64,000 bases of DNA from Octadecabacter antarcticus 307 (lineage in GTDB: Bacteria > Pseudomonadota > Alphaproteobacteria > Rhodobacterales > Rhodobacteraceae): the NCBI RefSeq assembly GCF_000155675.2, contig NC_020911.1, positions 1,354,501 to 1,418,500 of the forward strand, given 5' to 3'. Within the stretch, counting starts at the first letter, position 1, and each line of letters begins with the position of its first letter. The position numbers were made by a program, and so were the translations under genes. Of this stretch, positions 48,159-57,120 are shown one piece after another. Below the pieces are notes generated by a model. It ran no database searches and was not told where the DNA came from. It saw only the letters and a program-made list of their open reading frames with translations.

Positions 48159-48182
48159 ACCTGCGGCCTTCGTGCCGCAGGT
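48159..48182 (+). terminator. Intra-operon stem-loop between sitA and sitB
   Basis: ACCTGCGGC/GCCGCAGGT, a perfect 9-bp stem around CTTCGT, followed by TATTTG. Lacking a T tract it may be a partial attenuator or a 3' stabiliser that lets the receptor be made in excess of the membrane parts. Confidence 0.6.
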
Positions 48183-48226
48183 TATTTGCGTTAAACTGCT
48201 AGGGCTTTATGGCCAAAGGAACGAAT

Positions 48227-49120
48227 ATGCTTGACGATCAAAATCCTCCTGAACACAGCGATTTCAAAACTAAAGTAGGCATCTCGGCGCAGGATGTAAC
48301 GGTGACGTACCGCAACGGTCACACCGCGCTTTGGAACGCGAGTTTTGAGGTTCCGCGCGGTACTGTTACCGCACTTGTTGGGGTGAACGGTTCGGGTAAG
48401 TCTACGTTGTTCAAGGCGATCATGGGGTTTGTTCCAGCCGCCAAAGGCACGATCAAAATCCTTGGCCTCGATGTAAAAGAAGCCCTTGCCAAAAACCTTG
48501 TGGCCTACGTGCCGCAATCTGAAGAGGTCGACTGGGCCTTTCCGGTGCTGGTTGAGGACGTCGTGATGATGGGGCGCTATGGCCATATGGGGTTTCTGCG
48601 TCGACCCAAGAAAGTTGATCATGAGGCCGTGAACGAGGCCCTGCGCCGCGTCAGCATGCAGGACTTTAGAACCCGTCAGATCGGTGAATTGTCCGGTGGT
48701 CAGCGCAAACGTGTATTCTTGGCGCGATCCCTGGCGCAAGACGGGCAGGTGATTTTGCTGGACGAACCATTCACCGGTGTAGACGTAAAAACCGAAGAAC
48801 AGATTGTCGGCCTCCTGCGCGAATTGCGGGATGAAGGTCGCGTGATGCTGGTCTCGACCCACAACCTCGGGTCGGTTCCGGAATTTTGCGACCGAACGGT
48901 TTTGGTCAAAGGCACGGTCCTTAGTTATGGGCTGACGGAAACGACATTCACCCGCGAAAATCTTGAAGAAACGTTCGGTGGTGTACTGCGGCATTTCACG
49001 CTTGGTGGCGATGCGCTGCATGATGATGAAGACGCGCGTTCAATCACAATTATTACCGATGACGAACGCCCGCTGGTTCAATACGGCGACAAGACACAGC
49101 ATGCGAAGCGAGGTGAATGA
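48227..49120 (+). CDS. sitB: Manganese ABC transporter ATP-binding protein
   Basis: About 297 residues. Walker [16 protein letters not shown]-loop [10 protein letters not shown], signature [17 protein letters not shown], Walker [13 protein letters not shown] and H-loop [10 protein letters not shown] are all present. ATG at 48227 is preferred because AAAGGAACGA precedes it; an in-frame ATG at 48209 is possible. The acidic tail ([12 protein letters not shown]) after the ATPase core is longer than in most homologues. Drives uptake through SitC/SitD; overlaps sitC by 4 bp. Confidence 0.9.
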   Translation: MLDDQNPPEHSDFKTKVGISAQDVTVTYRNGHTALWNASFEVPRGTVTALVGVNGSGKSTLFKAIMGFVPAAKGTIKILGLDVKEALAKNLVAYVPQSEEVDWAFPVLVEDVVMMGRYGHMGFLRRPKKVDHEAVNEALRRVSMQDFRTRQIGELSGGQRKRVFLARSLAQDGQVILLDEPFTGVDVKTEEQIVGLLRELRDEGRVMLVSTHNLGSVPEFCDRTVLVKGTVLSYGLTETTFTRENLEETFGGVLRHFTLGGDALHDDEDARSITIITDDERPLVQYGDKTQHAKRGE

Positions 49121-50001
49121 TGGAATATGTACTTGAACCATTTACCTACGGCTTCATGATCAATGCGATGTGGGTGTCCGCCCTCGTCGGTGGCGTATGC
49201 GCATTTTTATCCGCATATTTGATGCTCAAAGGCTGGTCTCTGATCGGGGACGCGCTGTCCCATTCGGTCGTTCCGGGGGTGGCAGGGGCCTATATTCTTG
49301 GCCTGCCGTTTGCATTGGGCGCGTTTGTTGCTGGCGCACTGGCGGCGGGTGCGATGCTATTTTTATCCGAACGGTCAGGCCTGAAGGTCGATGTGATCAT
49401 CGGGTTGATTTTCACGTCCTTCTTCGGGCTGGGCCTGTTCATCGTGTCGATCAACCCGATGTCGGTGTCGATCCAGACGATCACTATGGGCAATATTTTG
49501 GCCATCACACCGGAAGACACGCTACAGTTGGCTATCATCGGGTTTGTGTCGCTGGCCGTGTTGCTGGCCAAATGGAAAGACCTCATGGTCACGTTTTTTG
49601 ATGAAAATCACGCGCGCACGATTGGTCTGCGCCCTGGCATGCTCAAGGCGGTTTTCTTCATTTTATTGTCTGCGTCTGTGGTTGCCGCCATGCAAACCGT
49701 CGGTGCGTTTCTAGTAATTGCCTTAGTCGTCACACCCGGGGCCACGGCCTACTTGCTTTGCGACAGGTTTCCGCGTTTGATAATCACATCCGTCGCCATC
49801 GGGTCGATCACCAGTTTCATCGGCGCTTATAGTAGCTATTTCCTAGATGGCGCGACCGGCGGCATCATCGTGACATTGCAAACCCTTATCTTCCTCGTGG
49901 CGTTTGTTTTTGCCCCCAAGCACGGGTTACTGGCCGCCAAACGCAAAGCCAAACAGGCGCTGGAACGTGGTCCTGGCGATCTAGCAGCGGAGTTTAAATA
50001 A
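49117..50001 (+). CDS. sitC: Manganese ABC transporter permease
   Basis: 294 residues, ABC-3 family permease with eight or nine helices. [20 protein letters not shown] is the family hallmark near the N-terminus, and [20 protein letters not shown] the conserved C-terminal block. The basic tail ([13 protein letters not shown]) is cytoplasmic. Overlaps both neighbours (ATGA with sitB, TAATG with sitD), so translation is coupled. Confidence 0.9.
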   Translation: MMEYVLEPFTYGFMINAMWVSALVGGVCAFLSAYLMLKGWSLIGDALSHSVVPGVAGAYILGLPFALGAFVAGALAAGAMLFLSERSGLKVDVIIGLIFTSFFGLGLFIVSINPMSVSIQTITMGNILAITPEDTLQLAIIGFVSLAVLLAKWKDLMVTFFDENHARTIGLRPGMLKAVFFILLSASVVAAMQTVGAFLVIALVVTPGATAYLLCDRFPRLIITSVAIGSITSFIGAYSSYFLDGATGGIIVTLQTLIFLVAFVFAPKHGLLAAKRKAKQALERGPGDLAAEFK

Positions 50002-50852
50002 TGGATACCCTTCTTTTACCGTTCCAGTTCGCGTTCATGCAGAACGCGTTTTACATCTCGATGATTGTGTCCGTTCCAACGGCCTTATTGTCGTGTTTTC
50101 TGGTGATGAAAGGCTGGGCGTTGATGGGTGATGCCGTCAGTCACGCGGTGCTGCCGGGCATTGTTCTGGCCTACATCATCGGTATCCCCCTAATCATCGG
50201 TGCGTTCATCGCTGGGATGACCTGTGCACTTGCGACTGGTTACCTGTCCACCAACAGTCGCGTGAAGCAGGACACCGTCATGGGTGTTGTGTTTTCGGGC
50301 ATGTTTGGTGTTGGCATCGTGCTGTACGTGTCGGTCGAGACGGCCATGCACCTCGATCATATTCTATTTGGCAACATGCTGGGTGTTGAACCGCACGAGC
50401 TATGGACCGCTGGCATGATCTCTGCGGGCGTTGGTCTGATACTGGCGCTAAAATGGAAGGATTGGTTGCTGCACAGCTTTGACCCCGCACAGGCACGCGC
50501 GTCAGGTCTTTGGGTCAATTGGCTGCACTATGGATTGCTCGCCGCGCTTTCGCTGACCATCGTGGCCACTCTATCTGCCGCGGGCCTGATCCTTGCGATT
50601 GGTTTACTGATTGCACCGGGTGCCATTGCGTTCTTGGTCGTGCGCAAATTTTCCACAATGTTATGGGTGTCTGTCATAGTATGTATGGCATCGATGCTAT
50701 TGGGAACTTATGCCAGTTTCTTTCTCGACAGTGCGCCTGCGCCAACGATCATTCTCGTTATGACCGCATTGTTTATCGCAGCGTTTATCAGACGTCAGAT
50801 CATCACGCGGCAAGCCTCTATGCAGCGGGTAGATGATGCGGTAAATTCTTGA
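50001..50852 (+). CDS. sitD: Manganese ABC transporter permease
   Basis: 283 residues, second ABC-3 permease. Family blocks are ALMGDAVSHAVLPGIVLAYI and AGLILAIGLLIAPGAIAFLV, and it is clearly paralogous to SitC. Likely forms the SitC/SitD heterodimer channel. It overlaps the stop of sitC by one base and precedes an Irr-like regulator gene with a start just past its own stop. Confidence 0.9.
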   Translation: MDTLLLPFQFAFMQNAFYISMIVSVPTALLSCFLVMKGWALMGDAVSHAVLPGIVLAYIIGIPLIIGAFIAGMTCALATGYLSTNSRVKQDTVMGVVFSGMFGVGIVLYVSVETAMHLDHILFGNMLGVEPHELWTAGMISAGVGLILALKWKDWLLHSFDPAQARASGLWVNWLHYGLLAALSLTIVATLSAAGLILAIGLLIAPGAIAFLVVRKFSTMLWVSVIVCMASMLLGTYASFFLDSAPAPTIILVMTALFIAAFIRRQIITRQASMQRVDDAVNS

Positions 50853-50866
50853 ACTATGATGACGAC

Positions 50867-51295
50867 ATGGCGGCGCACCTGTCTGTGCATGGCGTGCGCC
50901 CCACACGGCAACGGCTTGCGATTGCTAATGTCCTTTTCAAAGACGGAGGGCGCCATATCGATGCAACGTGCCTGTATGTAGAGCTTGGGGCTTCCGCGAC
51001 AAAAGTGTCCCTTGCGACGGTCTACAATGTTTTGAAGGCGTTTGACAAAGCAGGCCTAGTAAGGCGTGTGGCCTTGGGCGGTGAGCGAGTTTTGTATGAT
51101 ACCGACACAAGCAATCACCACCACTTTTTTGTTGTCTCGGAAGATAGGGTCATTGATATAAAAGCGTCGAACGCAGATGGTACCTCGCCGACAATTCCAG
51201 ACGGCTATCGTATTTCGCGCGTCGAGACAGTCATCCACCTCGTTCAGGATGATGCGCGCGTGTTTGCGGCGGGGACATTGCTTGGCAACGCCTGA
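50867..51295 (+). CDS. Fur-family regulator, Irr-like
   Basis: 142 residues from ATG at 50867 (MAAHLSVHGVRPTRQR); a TTG at 50849 would overlap sitD. The recognition helix region is VSLATVYNVLKAFDKAGLVR and the metal or haem region has YDTDTSNHHHFFV, the three-His pattern of Irr proteins, without the CxxC pair of Fur. Irr regulates iron and haem genes in alphaproteobacteria and responds to manganese. Its place at the end of the sit operon ties iron status to manganese uptake. Could be another Fur subtype. Confidence 0.78.
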   Translation: MAAHLSVHGVRPTRQRLAIANVLFKDGGRHIDATCLYVELGASATKVSLATVYNVLKAFDKAGLVRRVALGGERVLYDTDTSNHHHFFVVSEDRVIDIKASNADGTSPTIPDGYRISRVETVIHLVQDDARVFAAGTLLGNA

Positions 51296-51307
51296 CAGTA
51301 TGCTCGC

Positions 51308-51757
51308 CTATTCAATAAACTTGGCAAAGGCGGCAAGGCTCTGTTCGCTAACGTGGTGCTCAATGCCCTCGGCGTCCGCTTCGGCAGTCTCCGCGTCTAC
51401 TCCAAGCGAGATGAGAAAATCACGCACAAGCACGTGACGGCGACGCGATGTTTCGGCGAGGTTACGGCCCGCGTCGGTCAGGACCAAAGGCTGATAGGGT
51501 AGCTCTAGGATCATCCCCTCGCTTACCAGACGTTGCACATGATTGCTGACCGTTGCGTTGGAGACGCCGAACCGTTCGGCCAGATGGCCAGTGCGAACAT
51601 CACCCTGCGTACGGCCTAGCTCGGATATCATCTCGACGTAGTCCTCGACGATCTCACGACGGTGCGCGTCTCGCACGCGTAGAAAATTGCGGGCCTGTGC
51701 ATCTGGGAGGAGCATTTCAGTGTCTACGGGATGTGGCTCAGGCCGTTGTGTTACCAT
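51308..51757 (-). CDS. mntR: DtxR/MntR-family manganese-dependent regulator
   Basis: 149 residues. Helix-turn-helix TGHLAERFGVSNATVSNHVQ, then LPYQPLVLTDAGRNLAETSR and the metal-binding helix HVLVRDFLISLGVDAETAEADAEGIEHHVSEQ (33 residues), with the E-x-x-x-HH pattern of MntR. It is convergent with the Irr-like gene, 12 bp apart, and adds a third manganese/iron regulator to this locus. Its own promoter region faces the 51864 gene. Confidence 0.87.
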   Translation of the reverse strand: MVTQRPEPHPVDTEMLLPDAQARNFLRVRDAHRREIVEDYVEMISELGRTQGDVRTGHLAERFGVSNATVSNHVQRLVSEGMILELPYQPLVLTDAGRNLAETSRRRHVLVRDFLISLGVDAETAEADAEGIEHHVSEQSLAAFAKFIE

Positions 51758-51863
51758 GCATCAATTCTGGACCAATATAAAATTCTCTACAATTTTTAGC
51801 TCAGGCTAAATATATTGATGTAGCGTGTTACCGTGATGTGCTAACACACCAGAAAGACGGCAG

Positions 51864-52367
51864 ATGGCAAATTTGAACGTAGCATCCCGATACGCGCCGG
51901 ATACCAATACCTATTCCGACAAAACCTGGCAAAATCTTACTCTAGCGGCAAACAGCGCTTGGGAAGAAGGCGACGATCACGCAGCGTGTAGTTTTTATAA
52001 TTCTGCGTTGAAAGAAGCGAAACGTTTGCTGAACCTAGCCGAGCATGGTTCAGGACCTACGGAAGCACCAATGATCATGGTGATCTCGCATCACAATCTG
52101 GCGGAAGCTGCGTTGCGGATCGGACAACCCGATGTCGCACTCGCTCACTACCAAACACCGTTTGACCGTTTGCTGGTACTTGCTAGCCTGAAATCGACAC
52201 CCGCAGATTTGCGTCAAACCTGCATCGCCAATCTCAAAGAAGCGACGACCGCACTTGTGGTCCATCTGCAATTTACAGGTGCCCACGTTTGGCACGTCGG
52301 CGATATTATTCGCAAAGCGCAATTCGCTGTTGCGTCACGGCCTGCGGTGGGCGTTCGCCTTTCTTAA
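51864..52367 (+). CDS. Hypothetical TPR-like cytoplasmic protein
   Basis: 167 residues, no named family. Helical pairs such as AANSAWEEGDDHAACSFYNS / ALKEAKRLLNLAE and MVISHHNLAEAALRIG / QPDVALAHYQTPFDRLL look like TPR repeats. No signal peptide or membrane segment. Divergent from mntR and directly upstream of a superoxide dismutase remnant, so a role in manganese or superoxide physiology is possible but unproven. Confidence 0.65.
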   Translation: MANLNVASRYAPDTNTYSDKTWQNLTLAANSAWEEGDDHAACSFYNSALKEAKRLLNLAEHGSGPTEAPMIMVISHHNLAEAALRIGQPDVALAHYQTPFDRLLVLASLKSTPADLRQTCIANLKEATTALVVHLQFTGAHVWHVGDIIRKAQFAVASRPAVGVRLS

Positions 52368-52391
52368 TCTTAGACTAAAAAGGGAAGCTAC

Positions 52392-52523
52392 ATGTTCAAG
52401 TTACCCGATCTGCACTACGCTACGAATGCCTTCGATAACTGCTTCATCATATGGCGCGGAAGGGGAAGGGGACATTCGTCGCCTTGTGCTCAGAGAGGGT
52501 TATGTCATTGTATTGAAGAGTGA
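52392..52523 (+). pseudogene. Fe/Mn superoxide dismutase N-terminal remnant
   Basis: 43 codons beginning MFKLPDLHYATNAFDN, which matches the conserved start of Fe/Mn superoxide dismutases (F-x-LPDLPYA-x-x-AL). After residue 18 the reading is unrelated (IIWRGRGRGH) and ends at TGA. A ribosome site (AGGGAAG) and position directly behind the hypothetical gene suggest a former two-gene unit whose dismutase has been deleted. Similarity rests on about 12 residues, so the call is moderate. Confidence 0.5.
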
Positions 52524-52536
52524 GGGCGGCCCCGAC

Positions 52537-53080
52537 ATGACGACGAGACAAGACATCGAAGACATGATCCACAGGGTCGCGCTGCATGACCGCGGTGCGT
52601 TTGAGACGCTTTATTCGGCGACCTCTGCGAAACTATTCGGCATTATCCTGCGTGTATTGAAAGACCGCGCCGCAGCAGAGGAGGTTTTGCAGGAGGTATA
52701 TCTGCGGTTATGGCAGGGCGGGGCGGAAACGTTCGCGGCTGGTAAAGCCAGCCCGATCAGTTGGCTGGCAACCATTGCGCGCAACCGTTCAATTGATCGG
52801 TTGCGAAAAAAACAGACCCAGCAGTCCACTTGAGGACGCGCCAGAAATTGCAGAGCCGGGATTGGGGCCAGAAGGCCTTGCGATCGCGGCATCTGAACGG
52901 GCACAGATCAACGGATGTTTGGACGAACTAAAACCCGACCGTGCGGCAGCAGTACGCAGCGCCTATCTGGACGGGGAAACTTATGTTGACCTTGCGGCGC
53001 GTTTTGACGTGCCGTTAAATACAATGCGAACATGGCTGCGGCGCAGCCTGATAAGTTTGAAAGACTGTTTGAGCAAGTGA
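52537..53080 (+). pseudogene. ECF sigma factor, frameshifted in a seven-A run
   Basis: Region 2 is read from 52537 (TTRQDIEDMIHRVALHDRGA, then AAAEEVLQEVYLRLWQGG and WLATIARNRSIDRLRKK). After CGAAAAAAA at about 52804 the frame runs into a stop at 52833, while region 4 continues one frame over (NRPSSPLEDAPEIAEPG, then VRSAYLDGETYVDLAARFDV and TMRTWLRRSLISLKDCL) to 53080. One A fewer would give an intact protein of about 181 residues. Next to it is an RskA-type anti-sigma gene. It may be inactive, phase-variable or rescued by slippage. Confidence 0.8.
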
Positions 53081-53784
53081 TCGACGAGAGCATCACCCCA
53101 GAAGACGGCACGCCGCGCGACGATGTTCTCGCGGCGGAACTCAGTCTTGGGCTGCTCAAAGGGGATGAGTTGGCGCAGGCGACACGTCGTGCACGCATTG
53201 ATCAGACCTTTGCAGGTTTGGTGGAAGATTGGGATGTCCATTTCAGCACTTTGACTGAAGAAATAGCGCCGGTTGCGCCGCCCAAAGGCCTGTTCAAAAA
53301 GATTAAAGCAGACGCATACCCCGAAAGCCCGAAACGCATTTGGAAAAACCTCAGGATTGTGCCTGCCTTTCTGTGTGCCGGTGCCGCGGCGCTGACCCTA
53401 TTGGTGGCGTTGCATCTCGGCGGCTACATGCAGACAAATCCTGTTACGCCGACATCCGTGGCCCGCCTGGTTGCGCAAGACAACAGCCTCGTGGTTGCGG
53501 CGGCCTACGTTGGGGGCAGTGGGCAGTTGTTTGTGGAACGCCAAGTCGGGGCCAGCGCGCAAGGTCGTTCACTAGAACTATGGGTCATTGCAGGCGACGC
53601 GGCCCCTGTATCGTTGGGTATTCTGGCGATAGATGAAACGATCGATGAAATTATAGTCCCCGAAAACCTTCAGGACCAAATGGTTGGTGCGACGCTTGCA
53701 ATCTCTGACGAACCCTTTGGCGGATCACCAACTGGCGCGCCGACCGGTGCCGTGCTTGCTGCGGGCGAAATCACCACGCTGTAA
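53077..53784 (+). CDS. RskA-family anti-sigma factor
   Basis: About 235 residues. GTG at 53077 is chosen because it overlaps the sigma stop (GTGA) and gives the typical DESITPEDGTPRDDVLAAEL start; the open frame begins at 53032. The N-terminal domain (ELSLGLLKGDELAQATRRAR) is cytoplasmic and binds sigma; a membrane helix follows (IVPAFLCAGAAALTLLVALH), then a periplasmic RskA domain (FVERQVGASAQGRSLELWVI). It would hold the ECF factor inactive until an envelope signal. Intact despite its frameshifted partner. Confidence 0.85.
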   Translation: MIDESITPEDGTPRDDVLAAELSLGLLKGDELAQATRRARIDQTFAGLVEDWDVHFSTLTEEIAPVAPPKGLFKKIKADAYPESPKRIWKNLRIVPAFLCAGAAALTLLVALHLGGYMQTNPVTPTSVARLVAQDNSLVVAAAYVGGSGQLFVERQVGASAQGRSLELWVIAGDAAPVSLGILAIDETIDEIIVPENLQDQMVGATLAISDEPFGGSPTGAPTGAVLAAGEITTL

Positions 53785-53910
53785 GTCACGTGGTTTTCAC
53801 GTCACTGTGAACCTATGAAATGTCCCGAAACTCTCCTTCCATATGATGCGTTGCTTTTGGCATCGGGATCGCAATCGTGCGGTCCTTAAAGACCAATTTG
53901 GAGACGTTTT

Positions 53911-54471
53911 ATGACCATTAAGACATTCGCAACCGCTGCCGCACTTACACTAACCGCAGGTATGGCTTTCGCTGACGCGCACGCATCCAACCCAATGGTT
54001 GGCGGCGCAGAAATGCTGGCCGAAAAGAACATCATCGAGAACGCAGTAAACTCCCCGATCCACACAACACTCGTGGCGGCTGTTATGCAGGCTGGCCTCG
54101 TTGAAACATTGTCCGGACCTGGCCCGTTCACAGTGTTTGCCCCAACCGACGAAGCATTCGGCCTGATCACCGACGAGACACTCGGCGCGCTGATGATGGA
54201 CGAGAACAGGGCACAGCTAGCCACGATCCTGACCTGCCACGTTGTCGGCGCTGAAGTCTTCGCTGACGCAATCGGCGGAATGATCGCAGGCGATGGCGGC
54301 GCTCACCCAGTTGAAACACTTGGCGGCTGTACATTGATGGCAGAAATGTCCGGCGATGCCATAACGTTGACGGACGAAAACGGCCGGTTGGCTACTGTCA
54401 CAATCGCAGACGTTGATCAGTCCAATGGTGTGATCCACGTCATTGACCGCGTGATGCTGCCCAAGCAGTAA
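53911..54471 (+). CDS. Fasciclin-domain secreted protein
   Basis: 186 residues. A signal peptide (TFATAAALTLTAGMAFADAH) is followed by one FAS1 domain: NAVNSPIHTTLVAAVMQAGL, GPGPFTVFAPTDEAFGLI and, at the end, SNGVIHVIDRVMLPK. FAS1 proteins mediate adhesion in the envelope; in roseobacters they often sit beside ECF sigma/anti-sigma pairs, so this is a likely target of the adjacent factor. It is 126 bp behind the anti-sigma gene. Confidence 0.88.
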   Translation: MTIKTFATAAALTLTAGMAFADAHASNPMVGGAEMLAEKNIIENAVNSPIHTTLVAAVMQAGLVETLSGPGPFTVFAPTDEAFGLITDETLGALMMDENRAQLATILTCHVVGAEVFADAIGGMIAGDGGAHPVETLGGCTLMAEMSGDAITLTDENGRLATVTIADVDQSNGVIHVIDRVMLPKQ

Positions 54472-54618
54472 GTCCGACTTCTAAGATCAGACGAACGGCC
54501 GAGGGCAGCAAACCATCCCAGGGGGAGCCTTCGGTCACATCTGCGTGCGCTATGTCATATTTTGTCCCAGAGACACAGCGCACGTTTTACAACACCCCCG
54601 AACAATAAGGAGTTTGTC

Positions 54619-55086
54619 ATGAATCGCCGGACCTTTTCGATAACCGCCCTTACCGCTGCCGCTTTTGGCACAACCCGCGTTGCCGCAGCCGAGAGCCCGT
54701 TTGAGATCACCCGCACACCAGCAGAGTGGCGCGCCCTGCTAACCGACATACAATACAATGTGATGCGGGAGGACGGTACCGAACGGTCGGGGACATCGCC
54801 TTTGGATAAGAATTACGCAGCAGGCATTTATCACTGCCGTGGTTGCGATCAGGCGCTCTATTCTTCGGAGCACAAGTTTGACAGCCGCACTGGATGGCCG
54901 TCGTTCTTTGATGTCTTGCCAAACGCGATCCAGACCAAAGCGGACGACACATTTTTTTCGTCGCGCACAGAATGCCATTGTGATCGATGTGGCAGCCATT
55001 TGGGACATATTTTCGATGATGGCCCAGCCCCAACAGGCCTGCGCCACTGTTTGAACGGTGTCAGCTTGGTATTCCGCGCCTCATAA
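54619..55086 (+). CDS. msrB: Periplasmic peptide-methionine (R)-S-oxide reductase
   Basis: 155 residues from ATG at 54619 (AAGGAG before it). A Tat-type signal starts MNRRTFSITALTAAAFG. The MsrB fold follows: structural zinc Cys pairs HCRGC and CHCDRC, GWPSF, HLGHIFDDGP and the catalytic Cys in LRHCLNGVSL. It repairs oxidised methionine in exported proteins with reduced thioredoxin-like partners. Likely in the stress regulon of this island, 147 bp behind the fasciclin gene. Confidence 0.9.
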   Translation: MNRRTFSITALTAAAFGTTRVAAAESPFEITRTPAEWRALLTDIQYNVMREDGTERSGTSPLDKNYAAGIYHCRGCDQALYSSEHKFDSRTGWPSFFDVLPNAIQTKADDTFFSSRTECHCDRCGSHLGHIFDDGPAPTGLRHCLNGVSLVFRAS

Positions 55087-55292
55087 ATCCATTGAACAAC
55101 ACCTGAGTGGGCGGCGACTGCCTGTGCCAGAGTGCTTAGCCGGTTTTTGTGCCGTTTCCTGCCACACTGCGGCGGCTTTCTGGTTACATCCCGGGTTGAC
55201 TGTCCCCTTAACCGCATCATCTCATGGCGCAGATATCCTAGCCTACTAAAGGGCTTGCGCTCTAATGTCTGGGTTAAAGCTGTATAATTTAC
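55087..55292. other. Gap before IS5 element, no recognised gene
   Basis: About 205 bases with no gene features and no clear terminator for msrB. The right boundary is the IS5 end. Confidence 0.4.
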
Positions 55293-55356
55293 CACCTTCT
55301 TCGGCTTTGTTGCACAAATCGCCCTTATGGCGTGCTTCCCCTGACCCCTGACGGAT

Positions 55357-56328
55357 TCAGCCTACAGTAACGGTGTTTGGGATGCCAAGGGCGGTGAAGC
55401 CGTTGAGTATCGCGGCACGGATTTGGACTTCCGCAACTTGCCGGTCAAAGTCTCGTGCGGCCAGGCGCTGCCCGAGTAGTTTCAAACAATGCATCTTTGT
55501 CTCAACACGACTCCTGCGGTGGTATCCGCTCAAGCGACGCCATTGAGCGCGGCCGAGATCCTTTGAGGACTGTACCGCTTCGTTTCGGGCTCTGGCCCCC
55601 AGCGTATCCGGCTTCCATAGCTTGGCATTCTTGCGTGGCGGGATGACAGCACGGGCATTGCGGGCCGCAATCGCATCATGGCATTTGCGGGTGTCATATG
55701 CCCCATCTGCTGTGACACTGCCAATCTTCTGATCTGGTGTGATCTGACCGAGAAGGTTGGGCAACATGGGTGGGTCTCCAATGCTGCTACTCGTCACTTC
55801 GACCGCGCGTATCTCCAACGTTTCTTCATCAATCCCTATATGTATCTTGCGCCACACCCGACGTTTCGGCCCGCCATGCTTGCGAGCGTTCCACTCACCT
55901 TCGCCCTCAACTTTGATGCCGGTACTGTCGATAAGGAGGTTTAGCGGGCCCTTTGAGCCCTGATACGGGATGGTAACCGATAGCCTTTTCTGACGCCGAC
56001 ATAACGTGCTGAAGTCTGGGACCTCCCAGTCAAGGTCGATCAATTTCAACAGGCTTTCCACAAAGCCCGTCGCCTGCCTCAAAGGCATTCCGAACAGCAC
56101 TTTCAACGTGAGACAGGCTTGGATCGCCGCGTCGCTATAGCGTGGCTGGCGGCCCCGTTTGCCCCCCTCTCATGGTTTGCAAACAAACCACTGCCGGGCA
56201 ACGGTAGGCGCAGCTTTCCAAGTGACCTCTGGGTTAAACCAAATGGTCAGTGACCCGCGTCGCTTCAGGGCCTTGTTATACTCAGGCCAGTTCCTCGTGC
56301 GGTAAATCGGGGCGATAGGTTTACTCAT
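55357..56328 (-). pseudogene. IS5-family transposase interrupted by a palindromic insert
   Basis: Starts MSKPIAPIYRTRNWPEYNKA and runs to TWKAAPT, where the mini-element brings in VARQWFVCKP and a stop. The rest is open again from GKRGRQPRYSDAAIQACLTL to LGIPNTVTVG. DDE core: LLIDSTGIK (first Asp), SVTADGAYDTRKCHDAIA (second Asp) and GYHRRSRVETKMHC (Glu region). With the insert in place no functional protein is expected. Confidence 0.88.
56162..56202. repeat. Palindromic mini-element I in IS5
   Basis: Head CCCCCTCTC, hairpin TGGTTTGCAAACAAACCA, tail CTGCCGGGCAA. Same subtype as element C but at a different point of the IS5 sequence. Confidence 0.9.
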
Positions 56329-56395
56329 GACGCCAGCTACCATGCTGGATTTACAACATGAATCCCTGATACGAGACTATTTGTGCAACAAAGCC

Positions 56396-56832
56396 AGTGT
56401 GGATAGTTCAGGTTTATAAGGTTGTGCGGGATTTCTGAGATAATCGAGAAGTCTTATCTCCTGAATTGCATATCGCCAAAATGGCCGTTTAATCAACTCT
56501 GGGCTTATTAAGTCGCCATATATTCGCACTATTGGAACATAATTTTCGGTGGGGGGAAGAATGAACTCTCGTTCACTGTCTTCGTGCTCTCGGCGCTTGT
56601 TAGTTTTAAAGCTTTGGAATTTGGTAGGGTCTTTCATGCGATCTATGAAAGCATCATCTTCTTCGGCCCAACCCACTACCAATTGAACAGCTTTTGCGTA
56701 AGTGACGTTCCCACAAGGCCTACACCAAGTGGTTTCTTCAAAAAGAGGCTGTAAATGCTTGGGAACCCTGCGTTGATAGTTGTATCGACCTCTATCAATT
56801 TTTAGGTATTTTACTCGTTTCATGTCTATCAT
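56396..56832 (-). pseudogene. DUF6538-type integrase N-terminus, cut by IS5
   Basis: About 145 residues remain. The start MKRVKYLKIDRGRYNYQRRV then PKHLQPLFEETTWCRPCG is the DUF6538-like arm-binding module of tRNA-targeting tyrosine recombinases. After PYKPELSTLALL the gene enters the IS5 element and the core and catalytic domains are lost. It lies inside the island, its start 93 bp from tRNA-Tyr, and runs away from the tRNA, the classical place for the island's own integrase. Confidence 0.75.
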
Positions 56833-56833
56833 G

Positions 56834-56865
56834 TATCGAAATTTTCCCAAAATGTATCGAAAATC
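56834..56865. repeat. 32-bp end repeat, proximal copy (candidate integrase arm site)
   Basis: TATCGAAATTTTCCCAAAAT followed by GTATCGAAAATC. Matches 46364-46395 and lies between the integrase start and the tRNA end, where arm sites are expected. Confidence 0.65.
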
Positions 56866-56924
56866 GACCATTATCAATGGGATCGTACCACCATTCACCC
56901 ATAAAATCAATGGTTTGGAGGTAA

Positions 56925-57008
56925 TGGTGGGCGACCCTGGAATCGAACCAGGCGTGCGTTTCCGCGAGAGAGTTACAGTCTCCTGCCACACCTTGCGGCC
57001 TGACGCCC
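56925..57008 (-). tRNA. tRNA-Tyr (GTA anticodon)
   Basis: 84 bases on the minus strand from GGGCGTCAGGCCGCAAGG to GTCGCCCACCA with encoded CCA. Anticodon loop CTGTAAC in stem GGAGA/TCTCT gives GUA (Tyr); T-arm CCTGG-TTCGATT-CCAGG; a long variable arm as in bacterial tRNA-Tyr. Its last bases recur at 46258-46284, indicating use as an integration target. Confidence 0.92.
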
Positions 57009-57120
57009 ACTGAGCGCGTGAATAGCTACGGCCACTGTGGGCGTCAACCTCAATTCTCTGGCAACACTTGCGGTTTTTGGTGATGGTCGCCATGAGGGAG
57101 CAAATGCAAAGGATCGCGAC

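Larger units (their letters stand above)
55293..56395 (-). mobile_element. IS5-family element with one mini-element
   Basis: Ends GGCTTTGTTGCACAAAT and its exact complement ATTTGTGCAACAAAGCC, 17 bp. No clear target duplication (TTC left, AGT right). It interrupts the integrase gene that starts at 56832. The transposase is broken by mini-element I at about 56162-56202. Sister of 11398-12633. Confidence 0.88.
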
